A stretch of DNA of 9,830 bases, from assembly GCA_947259815.1 (NCBI GenBank), contig CAMYNO010000224.1, positions 1 to 9,830 of the forward strand, written 5' to 3'. Source of the stretch: an uncultured Parvularculaceae bacterium. GTDB taxonomy: Bacteria > Pseudomonadota > Alphaproteobacteria > Caulobacterales > Parvularculaceae. The notes beneath the pieces were generated by a model. It did not search any database. It was not told the DNA's origin and saw nothing but the letters and a program-made list of their open reading frames with translations. Positions 1-6,643 of the stretch are shown one piece after another. The translations under genes were made by a program, and so were the position numbers. Position 1 is the stretch's first letter, and each line of letters starts with the position of its first letter.

Positions 1-854
1 ATCGCGAGAACCAGTATCTCGATTTCATCCAGATTGACGCGCCGATCAACCGCGGTAATTCCGGCGGGCCGACCTTTGATCTGAAAGGCCGCGTGGTTGG
101 CGTCAACACCGCGATCTACTCGCCGAATGGCGGCAGCGTTGGTATTGGTTTTGCGATCCCGGCGAAAGTCGCCAGGGACACCATTGCCCAGCTTATCGCC
201 AGCGGCTCGGTCACGCGGGGCTGGCTTGGCATACAACTTCAGGAAGTGACGACGGAAATCGCCGCGGCGCTTGAACTGAAGTCGCGCAATGGCGTCCTCG
301 TCAATTCCGTTATCGAGGGCGAGCCGGCGGCGAAGGCGGGACTGAAAGACGGCGATGTCATCGTCGAAATCGCCGGCGAAAAAGTCGATACGCCCAATGA
401 GCTTTCGCGCCGTGTCGCTGCATATGCGCCGGGCGAAAAAGTCCGCGTCAAAGTCATGCGGGAAGGCAAACAGAAAACTGTCAACGTCACCCTTGGCGCC
501 CGCAATGACGATGAAGAAGACAGCGAAGAAACGCCGTCCGCCAATGACAATGACGTACTTTCTTCGGAGGTCGGCTTGCGGGTTTCCGAACTCAACACCG
601 CATTGCGCCAGCAATTCCGTGTGCCGAACGATGTGAACGGCGTCGTCGTTATCGGCGTGCGGCCGGGCAGTTCGGCGGAGGATGCGGGCCTGCGCCCCGG
701 CGCTGTCATTCTTGAGGTCGAAGGCCAGGACATAAGCAGTGCCGACGATCTGCGCGAGAAGGTCGAAGATGCGAAAAAGGCGGGCAAGGAAGCCATTTTG
801 ATGCGGATGCAGCTTGGCGCAAACCGACAGTTCGGGGCGCTTTCGCTGGAGTAA
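1..854 (+). CDS. degP: Do/DegP-family periplasmic serine endoprotease (3' part, 5' end outside window)
   Basis: This is an HtrA-type protease/chaperone that degrades or refolds damaged proteins in the periplasm. The gene is cut by the window edge: reading phase begins at base 3 and 283 codons are present, so the signal peptide and the catalytic His and Asp are not visible. The first residues carry the catalytic serine motif [12 protein letters not shown], with the nucleophile Ser codon at 60-62, followed by the VVGVNT and GIGFAIP strands typical of the family. PDZ1 covers about visible residues 72-166 and opens with the WLGI peptide-binding loop. An acidic linker rich in Asp and Glu (about 168-185) leads to PDZ2 (about 186-283), which ends at the stop codon. 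Two PDZ domains fit DegP/DegQ rather than DegS. A two-component system follows 115 bases downstream, consistent with an envelope-stress locus. The family call is firm; the DegP versus DegQ/MucD paralog call is inference. Confidence 0.93.
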   Translation, partial: RENQYLDFIQIDAPINRGNSGGPTFDLKGRVVGVNTAIYSPNGGSVGIGFAIPAKVARDTIAQLIASGSVTRGWLGIQLQEVTTEIAAALELKSRNGVLVNSVIEGEPAAKAGLKDGDVIVEIAGEKVDTPNELSRRVAAYAPGEKVRVKVMREGKQKTVNVTLGARNDDEEDSEETPSANDNDVLSSEVGLRVSELNTALRQQFRVPNDVNGVVVIGVRPGSSAEDAGLRPGAVILEVEGQDISSADDLREKVEDAKKAGKEAILMRMQLGANRQFGALSLE

Positions 855-969
855 CAGCACGATTTTGCATCTCCCGCGAATAGCGGTGATATAGAAACTG
901 TTGAATGGCGGCCGTAATCGCCAAAACCTGCGGCCGTCATTTGAACAATAAAATAGCGGGTGACGAGCG

Positions 970-1653
970 ATGAAAATTCTGTTGATCGAAGATGACGCAG
1001 AAGCGGCCGCATACGCCGCCAAAGGATTGCGCGAAGCCGGCCATGTGGTCGAGCACGCGCTGGACGGCGATTCCGGTCTCGATATGGCGGGCGTTGGCGA
1101 TTATGACGCCTATATCATTGATCGCATGTTGCCGAAGAGCGATGGTTTGAGCCTGCTTTCCATGCGCCGCAATCAGGGCGATGAGACGCCGGCGTTGTTT
1201 TTATCCGCCCTCGGAGAAGTTGACGACCGCGTTTCCGGCCTGAAAGCCGGCGGCGACGATTACCTTGTGAAGCCTTACGCCATGCCGGAATTGCTGGCGC
1301 GGGTTGAGGCGCTTGGCCGCCGCCGCGGCATGGACCCAGCCGCCGTAACAACGCGCTACCAGGTGGGCGATCTTGAAATTGACCTCCTGTCGCGCACGGT
1401 GCGTCGTGCGTCGAAGAAGATAGACCTGCAGCCGCGCGAATTCCGGTTGCTGGAATATTTGATGCGCCATGCGGGTCAGGTGGTGACGCGCACCATGCTG
1501 CTTGAAAATGTCTGGGAATATCATTTTGATCCGCAGACGAATGTTATCGACGTCCATATCTCGCGGCTGCGCTCCAAAATCGACAAGGATTTTGAAAAAG
1601 CGTTACTGAAAACAGTCCGCGGCGCGGGCTACACTATTTCAGACGAAGATTGA
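970..1653 (+). CDS. OmpR/PhoB-family two-component response regulator
   Basis: This 227-residue DNA-binding response regulator is of normal length for the OmpR family. The receiver domain (about 1-115) shows the acidic pocket E7-D8-D9, the phospho-acceptor D51 in YIIDRMLP, the switch Ser S79 and the conserved Lys K101 in the LVKPY motif. The C-terminal winged-helix effector (about 130-225) has the usual LQPREFRLLEYLM core, the recognition-helix segment NVIDVHISRLRSKID and the closing VRGAGYTI hairpin. The ATG at 970 is preceded by a modest GACGAG-type ribosome binding site. The stop codon overlaps the TTG start of the cognate kinase, so the two are co-translated. Lying behind a DegP-type gene, it probably belongs to an envelope-responsive system. 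Its targets cannot be read from the sequence and I do not assign a symbol. Confidence 0.94.
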   Translation: MKILLIEDDAEAAAYAAKGLREAGHVVEHALDGDSGLDMAGVGDYDAYIIDRMLPKSDGLSLLSMRRNQGDETPALFLSALGEVDDRVSGLKAGGDDYLVKPYAMPELLARVEALGRRRGMDPAAVTTRYQVGDLEIDLLSRTVRRASKKIDLQPREFRLLEYLMRHAGQVVTRTMLLENVWEYHFDPQTNVIDVHISRLRSKIDKDFEKALLKTVRGAGYTISDED

Positions 1654-3179
1654 CCGCTGAAACCGACCTCGTCAAAGACGCGCGCAACGCGCGTAAGGGC
1701 GGGCTGAAGCCGGCGCGGAAAAAACCACGCCGCCGCATTGCCGGCGGCGGTTTCTTGCGTCTGTTCAGGACGACGTCATTCCGCTTTACGCTGTTCTTCG
1801 TTCTGCTGTTCACCTGGGCGGTCGGTGTTCTTGGCGCCTTTGTCTATCGCGCCTCTTTCGGCGCCGCGTCTGAACAGACTGACGTTATCATCGACGCTGA
1901 ACTTGCCGTTCTCGCCAAACTCTTTGGCGATGACGGGCCGGGCATGCTGACCCGGGTTATCCGGCAGAGAACGGCGTGGCGCGACGATTCGATTTATATG
2001 CTGATCGGCGCGCCTTCCGGGGTTTCCCTTGCGGGCAATCTGACAGCGTTGCCGCCCGAAGCGTTGACGGCGGAAGGGGCGTTTTTCGATTTTGTTTACG
2101 AGCGCCCCGTGCTCGACGCCGCCGGGCGGGAGGCCGGCGTGCAATTGCGCCCGGCGCGCGGCAAGCTCGTGCGCTTTCGTGCAATGCCGGATGCGGAACA
2201 ATCCTTCCTGGTGGTCGTCGCCCGGGATGTTTCAACGCGTGAGTTTCTTCGCGACCGGCTGGCCGCCGTCTTCCAGCGTATTATTGCCGCGACGATCATT
2301 CTCGGCGTTATTGTCGGGCTCCTGTTTTCCCGGTCCATTCTTGCGCGGGTCGACACGGTCAACAAAACCGCGCGCGCCATTCGCGCCGGCGATCTGTCAC
2401 AGCGCATCCCGCGCACGGGCGCCGGGGATGAGCTGGATCATCTGGCGGAAAACCTCAACGCCATGCTCGACCAGATAGAGCGCTTGATGACAGGTATGCG
2501 CGATGTATCCGACAATATCGCTCATGATCTGCGTTCGCCGCTGACGCGTATTCGCAACCGCCTGTCCGACGCCATGCAAAGCGGCGCACAGGAAAAGGAA
2601 ACCGCGCTGCAGGCAACGCTTGAAGATACCGAGCGGATGCTGTCGACCTTTAACGCGCTCTTGTCGATTGCCCGCATCGGGTCCGGTGAAAGCGCGCGCA
2701 AGATGGAGCCGATCGATCTTGTCGCCGTCGCCGAAGAAATGGCGGAACTCTATGAGCCGGCGGCGCAGGATGCGGGGTTTGAACTCTCGCTGATCGCGAC
2801 GCCAACACCGCCGATCAAAGGCTCACGCGAACTCGTCAGCCAGGCGGTCGCGAATTTCCTCGATAACGCCCTAAAATATGCAGAAGGCGGTAAGCGTATT
2901 GAGATCAACGCCGCGCCGGCGCCCGATGGCGGCGCGATTATCAGCGTTGCCGATGATGGCGCAGGCATCGCCAAAAAAGATCGCACGCGCGTGCTTGAGC
3001 GATTCGTTCGTCTCGAAGAAAGCCGCTCGACGCCGGGAAGCGGTCTTGGCCTCAGCCTCGTTGCCGCTATCGCGCGCGCGCATAATGCGGAACTGAGGCT
3101 TGAAGACGGGCTTTCGCGCCCCGATGGCGGCGCAGGATTGCGCATCGGCGTATACTTCCCGGCGCCGGACAAGGCCTGA
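1650..3179 (+). CDS. HAMP-domain sensor histidine kinase
   Basis: This 509-residue inner-membrane kinase is the evident partner of the preceding regulator. Layout: a strongly basic cytoplasmic N-terminus (about 1-43, many Arg/Lys), TM1 (about 46-66), a periplasmic sensor region of about 140 residues with no recognisable fold, TM2 (about 209-227), HAMP (about 228-282), a HisKA dimerisation helix with the phospho-acceptor H292 in NIAHDLRSPLTR, and an HATPase_c domain. The ATP site shows the N box NFLDNALKY (N402, N406), the G1 box DDGAGI (435-440) and the G2 box GSGLGLSL (463-470). All residues expected for autophosphorylation are present. The start is taken at TTG 1650, giving a 4-base TTGA overlap with the regulator's stop. 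No ATG lies between it and TM1, so translational coupling is likely. An intrinsic terminator follows 23 bases after the stop. The signal sensed is unknown. Confidence 0.93.
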   Translation: MTAETDLVKDARNARKGGLKPARKKPRRRIAGGGFLRLFRTTSFRFTLFFVLLFTWAVGVLGAFVYRASFGAASEQTDVIIDAELAVLAKLFGDDGPGMLTRVIRQRTAWRDDSIYMLIGAPSGVSLAGNLTALPPEALTAEGAFFDFVYERPVLDAAGREAGVQLRPARGKLVRFRAMPDAEQSFLVVVARDVSTREFLRDRLAAVFQRIIAATIILGVIVGLLFSRSILARVDTVNKTARAIRAGDLSQRIPRTGAGDELDHLAENLNAMLDQIERLMTGMRDVSDNIAHDLRSPLTRIRNRLSDAMQSGAQEKETALQATLEDTERMLSTFNALLSIARIGSGESARKMEPIDLVAVAEEMAELYEPAAQDAGFELSLIATPTPPIKGSRELVSQAVANFLDNALKYAEGGKRIEINAAPAPDGGAIISVADDGAGIAKKDRTRVLERFVRLEESRSTPGSGLGLSLVAAIARAHNAELRLEDGLSRPDGGAGLRIGVYFPAPDKA

Positions 3180-3202
3180 CAGTTTCCTGTAATTTCAGTA
3201 TT

Positions 3203-3226
3203 TCCGCGTCACGGCGCGGATTTTTT
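3203..3226 (+). terminator. Intrinsic terminator after the histidine kinase
   Basis: A perfect 6-bp GC-rich stem (TCCGCG at 3203-3208 with CGCGGA at 3215-3220) encloses a 6-base loop and is followed at once by six T residues (3221-3226). It lies 23 bases beyond the kinase stop codon and probably ends the regulator-kinase transcript. Confidence 0.82.
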
Positions 3227-3260
3227 CAATTGCGCCCTTGCACCGGATCGCAAATCACCC

Positions 3261-3298
3261 GCTTTTTCATGGTGAAAGCGCTGCGATACCGGGCGCTT
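3261..3298 (+). other. Possible paired hairpins in the 5' leader of the HU gene
   Basis: Two inverted repeats overlap in the leader. The first pairs GCTTT (3261-3265) with AAAGC (3275-3279). The second pairs AAGCGC (3276-3281) with GCGCTT (3293-3298). They share the AAGC arm and so cannot form together. Neither covers the ribosome binding site. The stems are short and such repeats arise by chance in GC-rich DNA, so a regulatory role is speculative. Confidence 0.2.
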
Positions 3299-3317
3299 GT
3301 TACTGCGAACTACCGTT

Positions 3318-3323
3318 AAAGGA
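3318..3323 (+). promoter_or_regulatory. Ribosome binding site fixing the HU start codon
   Basis: The sequence AAAGGA sits 7 bases before the ATG at 3331 and is the clearest Shine-Dalgarno match in the window. It favours this ATG over an upstream in-frame TTG at 3238, which would add 31 residues absent from the HU family. Confidence 0.8.
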
Positions 3324-3330
3324 AAAAATC

Positions 3331-3615
3331 ATGAGCAAAGCGGAATTTATCGCCAACGTCGCCACTGCCGGCGATTTCAGCAACGCAGAAGCCAAGCGCG
3401 TCGTCGAACTCGTTTTTGGCGAAATCGAAGCGGGTCTGAAACGCGCCAAGAAAGATGGCAAATTCACAATCGGCACATTCGGCACCTTCACCGTTTCCAA
3501 ACGCGCGGCGCGCAAGGGGCGCAATCCGCGCACCGGCGAAGAGATCAAGATTAAAGCGTCGAAGTCGCTGCGCTTCCGGCCGTCATCGAGCCTGAAAGAC
3601 GCTGCCGGCTGCTAA
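3331..3615 (+). CDS. HU-family nucleoid-associated DNA-binding protein
   Basis: This 94-residue histone-like protein bends and compacts DNA as a dimer in the nucleoid. The N-terminal helical dimerisation part (1-42) is followed by the HU signature GKFTIGTFGTFTVSKRAAR (43-61). Next comes the DNA-intercalating beta arm with the conserved RNPRTGE (64-70, Pro at the tip), the IKIKASKSLRFRPS return strand and a final LKDA helix. The usual HU length is about 90, so the AAGC tail is slightly long, and a C-terminal cysteine is unusual. It reads as HU rather than IHF because it lacks extended IHF-type ends, but IHF-like or HU-like paralogs cannot be excluded. The gene is a monocistron between two intrinsic terminators. 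No convincing -35/-10 pair was found in its 151-base leader. Confidence 0.94.
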   Translation: MSKAEFIANVATAGDFSNAEAKRVVELVFGEIEAGLKRAKKDGKFTIGTFGTFTVSKRAARKGRNPRTGEEIKIKASKSLRFRPSSSLKDAAGC

Positions 3616-3631
3616 CGACGCGCCATCTGCG

Positions 3632-3637
3632 TATAAT
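3632..3637 (+). promoter_or_regulatory. Possible -10 element (TATAAT) upstream of glnE
   Basis: A perfect TATAAT lies 90 bases before the glnE GTG and 17 bases after the HU stop codon. At 17-base spacing the -35 position (3609-3614) reads CTGCTA, a weak match of 3 in 6 that falls in the end of the HU gene. A start from here would fall at about 3643-3645, inside the first arm of the HU terminator. The promoter role is inference. Confidence 0.35.
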
Positions 3638-3641
3638 GTTC

Positions 3642-3681
3642 AAAACCGCCGCGGGCCGATTGCGCCTTTGCGGCGGTTTTT
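3642..3681 (+). terminator. Intrinsic terminator after the HU gene
   Basis: An 11-bp perfect inverted repeat (AAAACCGCCGC at 3642-3652 with GCGGCGGTTTT at 3670-3680) encloses a 17-base loop containing a further GGC/GCC pairing, and the T run continues to 3681. The A-tract/T-tract symmetry suggests it could also work for leftward transcription, but no leftward gene is present. It lies 26 bases after the HU stop and separates HU from glnE. Confidence 0.87.
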
Positions 3682-3726
3682 CGTTTGGCGCCGGTTTGAA
3701 TTGCATCTGGCGTCCCGGCGAAAGCC

Positions 3727-6636
3727 GTGAAACTATCGGGCGTAATGAGTAAGTCGGCCAATCTAGGCGAATCTATTCAACAGGCGCCGCGCGCATTCGA
3801 TGTTGGCGCCGCCGCGCAGCTGCGTGAAGCATGGGGTGCTGAATGGTCGGTGCTGACAGCCGATGAGGCGTCGCTGATCGAAGGCGCGGCTGGATGCTCT
3901 CCCTATTTGCGACGGTTGATGCAGCGTGCGCCGGCGCGTGTTCTGGATATTTTGCGCGCGCCTCCGGGACAAGGGATTGAAGGCGCCTGCGCCGTGGCGC
4001 GCGATATAAGCGCCGGCAAAATCAGCAACAACATTATGGGCGAATTACGCGCGGCAAAAGAATCAGCGGCGCTTGCCGCAGCGCTCGCCGATATCGCAGG
4101 CGCCGCCGATGCGATGCTGGCGGCGCAGTGGGTTTCGGACTTTGCTGACGCGGCAAGCGATGCAGCCATTGCCGCGGCGGCTGCGAAAAACAGCTTGCCC
4201 GACGGCGCGGCCGGCATTGCGTCGATCGCCATGGGCAAACTTGGCGCGCATGAACTGAATTACTCCAGCGATATCGACCTCATCATTATTTATGACGAAG
4301 CGGCGATGCGTTGCGATCCGGGTGAGGCAAGGCAGCGTGCGGTACGGGTCGCAAAGGACGTCGTTGCGATATTGCAAGATCAGACGGCGGATGGATATGT
4401 CTTCCGCACCGATTTGCGCTTGCGTCCGGACCCCGGCGTGACGGCGCTGGCGATTTCCGCAACCGCTGCTGAATCCTATTACGAATCCTTCGGGCAGAAT
4501 TGGGAGCGCATGGCGTATATCAAGGCGCGCGCCCATGCCGGCGACATTGCGCTTGGCGAGGGTTTTCTGGCGAATTTGCGGCCCTTCGTGTGGCGTAAGT
4601 TTCTCGACTTCGCCGCGATTGAAGATATCAAGGCGGTCAAGCGGCAGCTTCATTCGGCGAAGGGCGGCGGGGAAATCGAATTCGCCGGACATGATGTAAA
4701 GACCGGGCGCGGCGGTATTCGTGAAATCGAATTTTTTGCGCAGACCCAGCAACTCATTCTTGGCGGCAAGGATGAAACCCTGCGCCGGCGAAAGACGCTG
4801 GAGGCGCTTTGCGCCCTGACGGATGCGGCGCATGTGACGGCTGAAGAGTGCGCTGAACTTTCCGCCGCCTATCGCTATCTTCGTCATGTCGAACATCGCT
4901 TGCAGATGATCAACGATCAGCAGACCCATAAAAGTCCCAAAACCGATGCAGACATAGCCCGGGACGCCATGTTTACGGGCGAGAAGGATGTTGAGGCTTT
5001 TAAGGAAAAGCTCCTGTCGACTCTCGAAACGGTGAAGACAAACTTCGACCGGTTGTTTCACGAAGATGCGCTTGAGGTTGCGCAACCCGGCCCGCTAGTC
5101 TTTACCGGCGTTGAAAGCGATGCGGCGACGCTGCAAACCCTGGAAGGTCTCGGGTTTCAACGCGCGGCGGAGATCAGCCGCGCGATTCGACGCTGGCATG
5201 CGGGCGGCGTGCGGGCGACACGGACGGAGCGGGCGCGCAATATTCTCACCAAGCTGATGGCGCCGCTGCTGGTCGCCCTGTCGAAATCAAGCGATCCGGA
5301 TGCGGCATTTTTTGCGTTTGACAGTTTCCTGTCGCGCCTGCCCGCGGGGGTGCAGATATTCTCCCTGCTCGCCAATAATGTTGCGCTGTTCGATACGTTG
5401 ATCGAGATCATCACCATCTCGCCCTTTCTTGGCGCGCAGATGTCAAAACACGGAAATTTTGTTGAGGCGTTGCTGGAACAGGGCTTTCATTCGCCTTTGC
5501 CGGACGAAGATAGTTATGGCGCGTCGCTCGACAGTGCGCTTGCGACGACCGGACAGGACTATGAAAGCGCTTTGAACGCCGTTCGTCGCTGGGCCGGCGA
5601 AGCAAAGTTTTTCGTTGCCGCAAAGCTCGCCGCCGGCGCAATCGGCGCCGACATTGCCGGCGCGCATTTCAGTGCAATCGCCGATGCGTGCATCCGTGCG
5701 CTTGTGCCCGTTGTCGAACAGGAAATGCGTCGGGCTCATGGAGAAATCAACGGCGTGCTCAGCGTCGTTGCGATGGGGCGCCTTGGCTCGCGCGAGCTGA
5801 CTGCGGCTTCCGATATAGATCTGATTTTTGTTTACGACGCGCCCGATGATGCACTCTCTACGCCGGGCGAGGGCGGCGGGCGTGCGCTTGGCGGCGTTGA
5901 ATATTATACGCGGATGGTGCGCCGTTTAGTGACGGCGTTGTCGGCGGCGACGCAGGAAGGGTCGTTGTATGAAGTGGATATGGCGCTGCGCCCGTCGGGC
6001 GGCGCCGGTCCGGCGGCGGTGAGCCTTTCCGCTTTTCGCCGTTATTACAAGGAAGATGCGTGGACCTGGGAAGTGATGGCGCTGACAAAGGCGCGGGTCG
6101 TCGCCGGCGACACAAAACTGGCGGCTGTAATCGAGCGGGAAATTGAGACAATCGTTTCGCGCCCGCGCGAAGCGCAACTGGTCGCGCGCGATGTCGATGA
6201 TATGCGCCGGCGTTTGGCCGCCGCGAAACCGGGCGCCGGTCCGTGGGATGTCAAACATATTCGCGGCGGGCTGACGGATATCGAATTCGTGTTTCAGTAT
6301 CTGGCGTTGATCTCGGCGGCGTCTGCGGGACGCCCGCCGGCATCCGCCAGCGAAGCGATTGCGGGGTTTTGTGATCGCGGGTTGATCGACCGCACCGTCG
6401 CGGACACGTTAATCAGCGCCCATCGTAAATTCACGGAAATACTCCATGCAGCGCGGGCCGCATCCGGCGGTACATTCACAGCGCAATCAGCGGGCGAGGC
6501 GCTGAGTGCGCGCATAGCCGAAATTTGCGGTGTTTCATCGCTTGCCGAGGCGGAAACGGCGCTATTGTCGCTACAGGAACGGGTGGCGCAATATTACCGA
6601 CAAGTGCTAGGACTATCGCCCGACGACACCGGTTAA
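3727..6636 (+). CDS. glnE: Bifunctional glutamine synthetase adenylyltransferase / adenylyl-removing enzyme
   Basis: GlnE controls glutamine synthetase by adding AMP (C-terminal half) or removing it (N-terminal half) in response to PII state and glutamine. At 969 residues it has normal length. Each half carries a nucleotidyltransferase core. The N-half has MGKLGAHELNYSSDIDL with metal ligands D182 and D184, third acidic D229 in FRTDLRLRP, and the RGGIREIEFF motif (328-337). The C-half has MGRLGSRELTAASDIDL with D696 and D698, D751 in LYEVDMALRPSG, and IRGGLTDIEF (845-854). Both halves therefore look catalytic. The C-half reads DMALRP where I expect DxRLRP, so an Arg is replaced by A753. The start is uncertain: GTG 3727 gives the full frame, while ATG 3745 would remove six residues; neither has a strong ribosome binding site. 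The next gene starts 7 bases after the stop. Confidence 0.96.
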   Translation: MKLSGVMSKSANLGESIQQAPRAFDVGAAAQLREAWGAEWSVLTADEASLIEGAAGCSPYLRRLMQRAPARVLDILRAPPGQGIEGACAVARDISAGKISNNIMGELRAAKESAALAAALADIAGAADAMLAAQWVSDFADAASDAAIAAAAAKNSLPDGAAGIASIAMGKLGAHELNYSSDIDLIIIYDEAAMRCDPGEARQRAVRVAKDVVAILQDQTADGYVFRTDLRLRPDPGVTALAISATAAESYYESFGQNWERMAYIKARAHAGDIALGEGFLANLRPFVWRKFLDFAAIEDIKAVKRQLHSAKGGGEIEFAGHDVKTGRGGIREIEFFAQTQQLILGGKDETLRRRKTLEALCALTDAAHVTAEECAELSAAYRYLRHVEHRLQMINDQQTHKSPKTDADIARDAMFTGEKDVEAFKEKLLSTLETVKTNFDRLFHEDALEVAQPGPLVFTGVESDAATLQTLEGLGFQRAAEISRAIRRWHAGGVRATRTERARNILTKLMAPLLVALSKSSDPDAAFFAFDSFLSRLPAGVQIFSLLANNVALFDTLIEIITISPFLGAQMSKHGNFVEALLEQGFHSPLPDEDSYGASLDSALATTGQDYESALNAVRRWAGEAKFFVAAKLAAGAIGADIAGAHFSAIADACIRALVPVVEQEMRRAHGEINGVLSVVAMGRLGSRELTAASDIDLIFVYDAPDDALSTPGEGGGRALGGVEYYTRMVRRLVTALSAATQEGSLYEVDMALRPSGGAGPAAVSLSAFRRYYKEDAWTWEVMALTKARVVAGDTKLAAVIEREIETIVSRPREAQLVARDVDDMRRRLAAAKPGAGPWDVKHIRGGLTDIEFVFQYLALISAASAGRPPASASEAIAGFCDRGLIDRTVADTLISAHRKFTEILHAARAASGGTFTAQSAGEALSARIAEICGVSSLAEAETALLSLQERVAQYYRQVLGLSPDDTG

Positions 6637-6643
6637 CTTCTTT

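Noticed and set aside
865..893. Possible promoter TTGCAT-17 bases-GATATA before the response regulator
   Set aside because: Each box matches the consensus at only 3 of 6 positions, which is not better than chance. The 115-base gap may well contain a promoter, but I cannot point to it.
905..937. Two CGGCCG repeats between the protease and the regulator as a terminator or operator
   Set aside because: The 6-bp pairing has a long loop and no T run, so it is not a convincing terminator, and there is no evidence for protein binding.
239..1012. Long open frame on the minus strand (257 codons) opposite the protease gene
   Set aside because: It mirrors the protease coding frame, is rich in low-complexity Ser/Arg/Thr, has no recognisable motif and spans the intergenic region into the regulator; it is a shadow frame of GC-rich DNA.
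3238..3330. N-terminal extension of the HU protein from TTG 3238
   Set aside because: The added 31 residues do not resemble HU, and the strong ribosome binding site at 3318-3323 points to ATG 3331.
4063..5085. 340-codon open frame on the minus strand inside glnE
   Set aside because: It is fully antisense to clear glnE motifs, with no family resemblance, ribosome binding site or operon context; long antisense frames are common opposite GC-rich genes.
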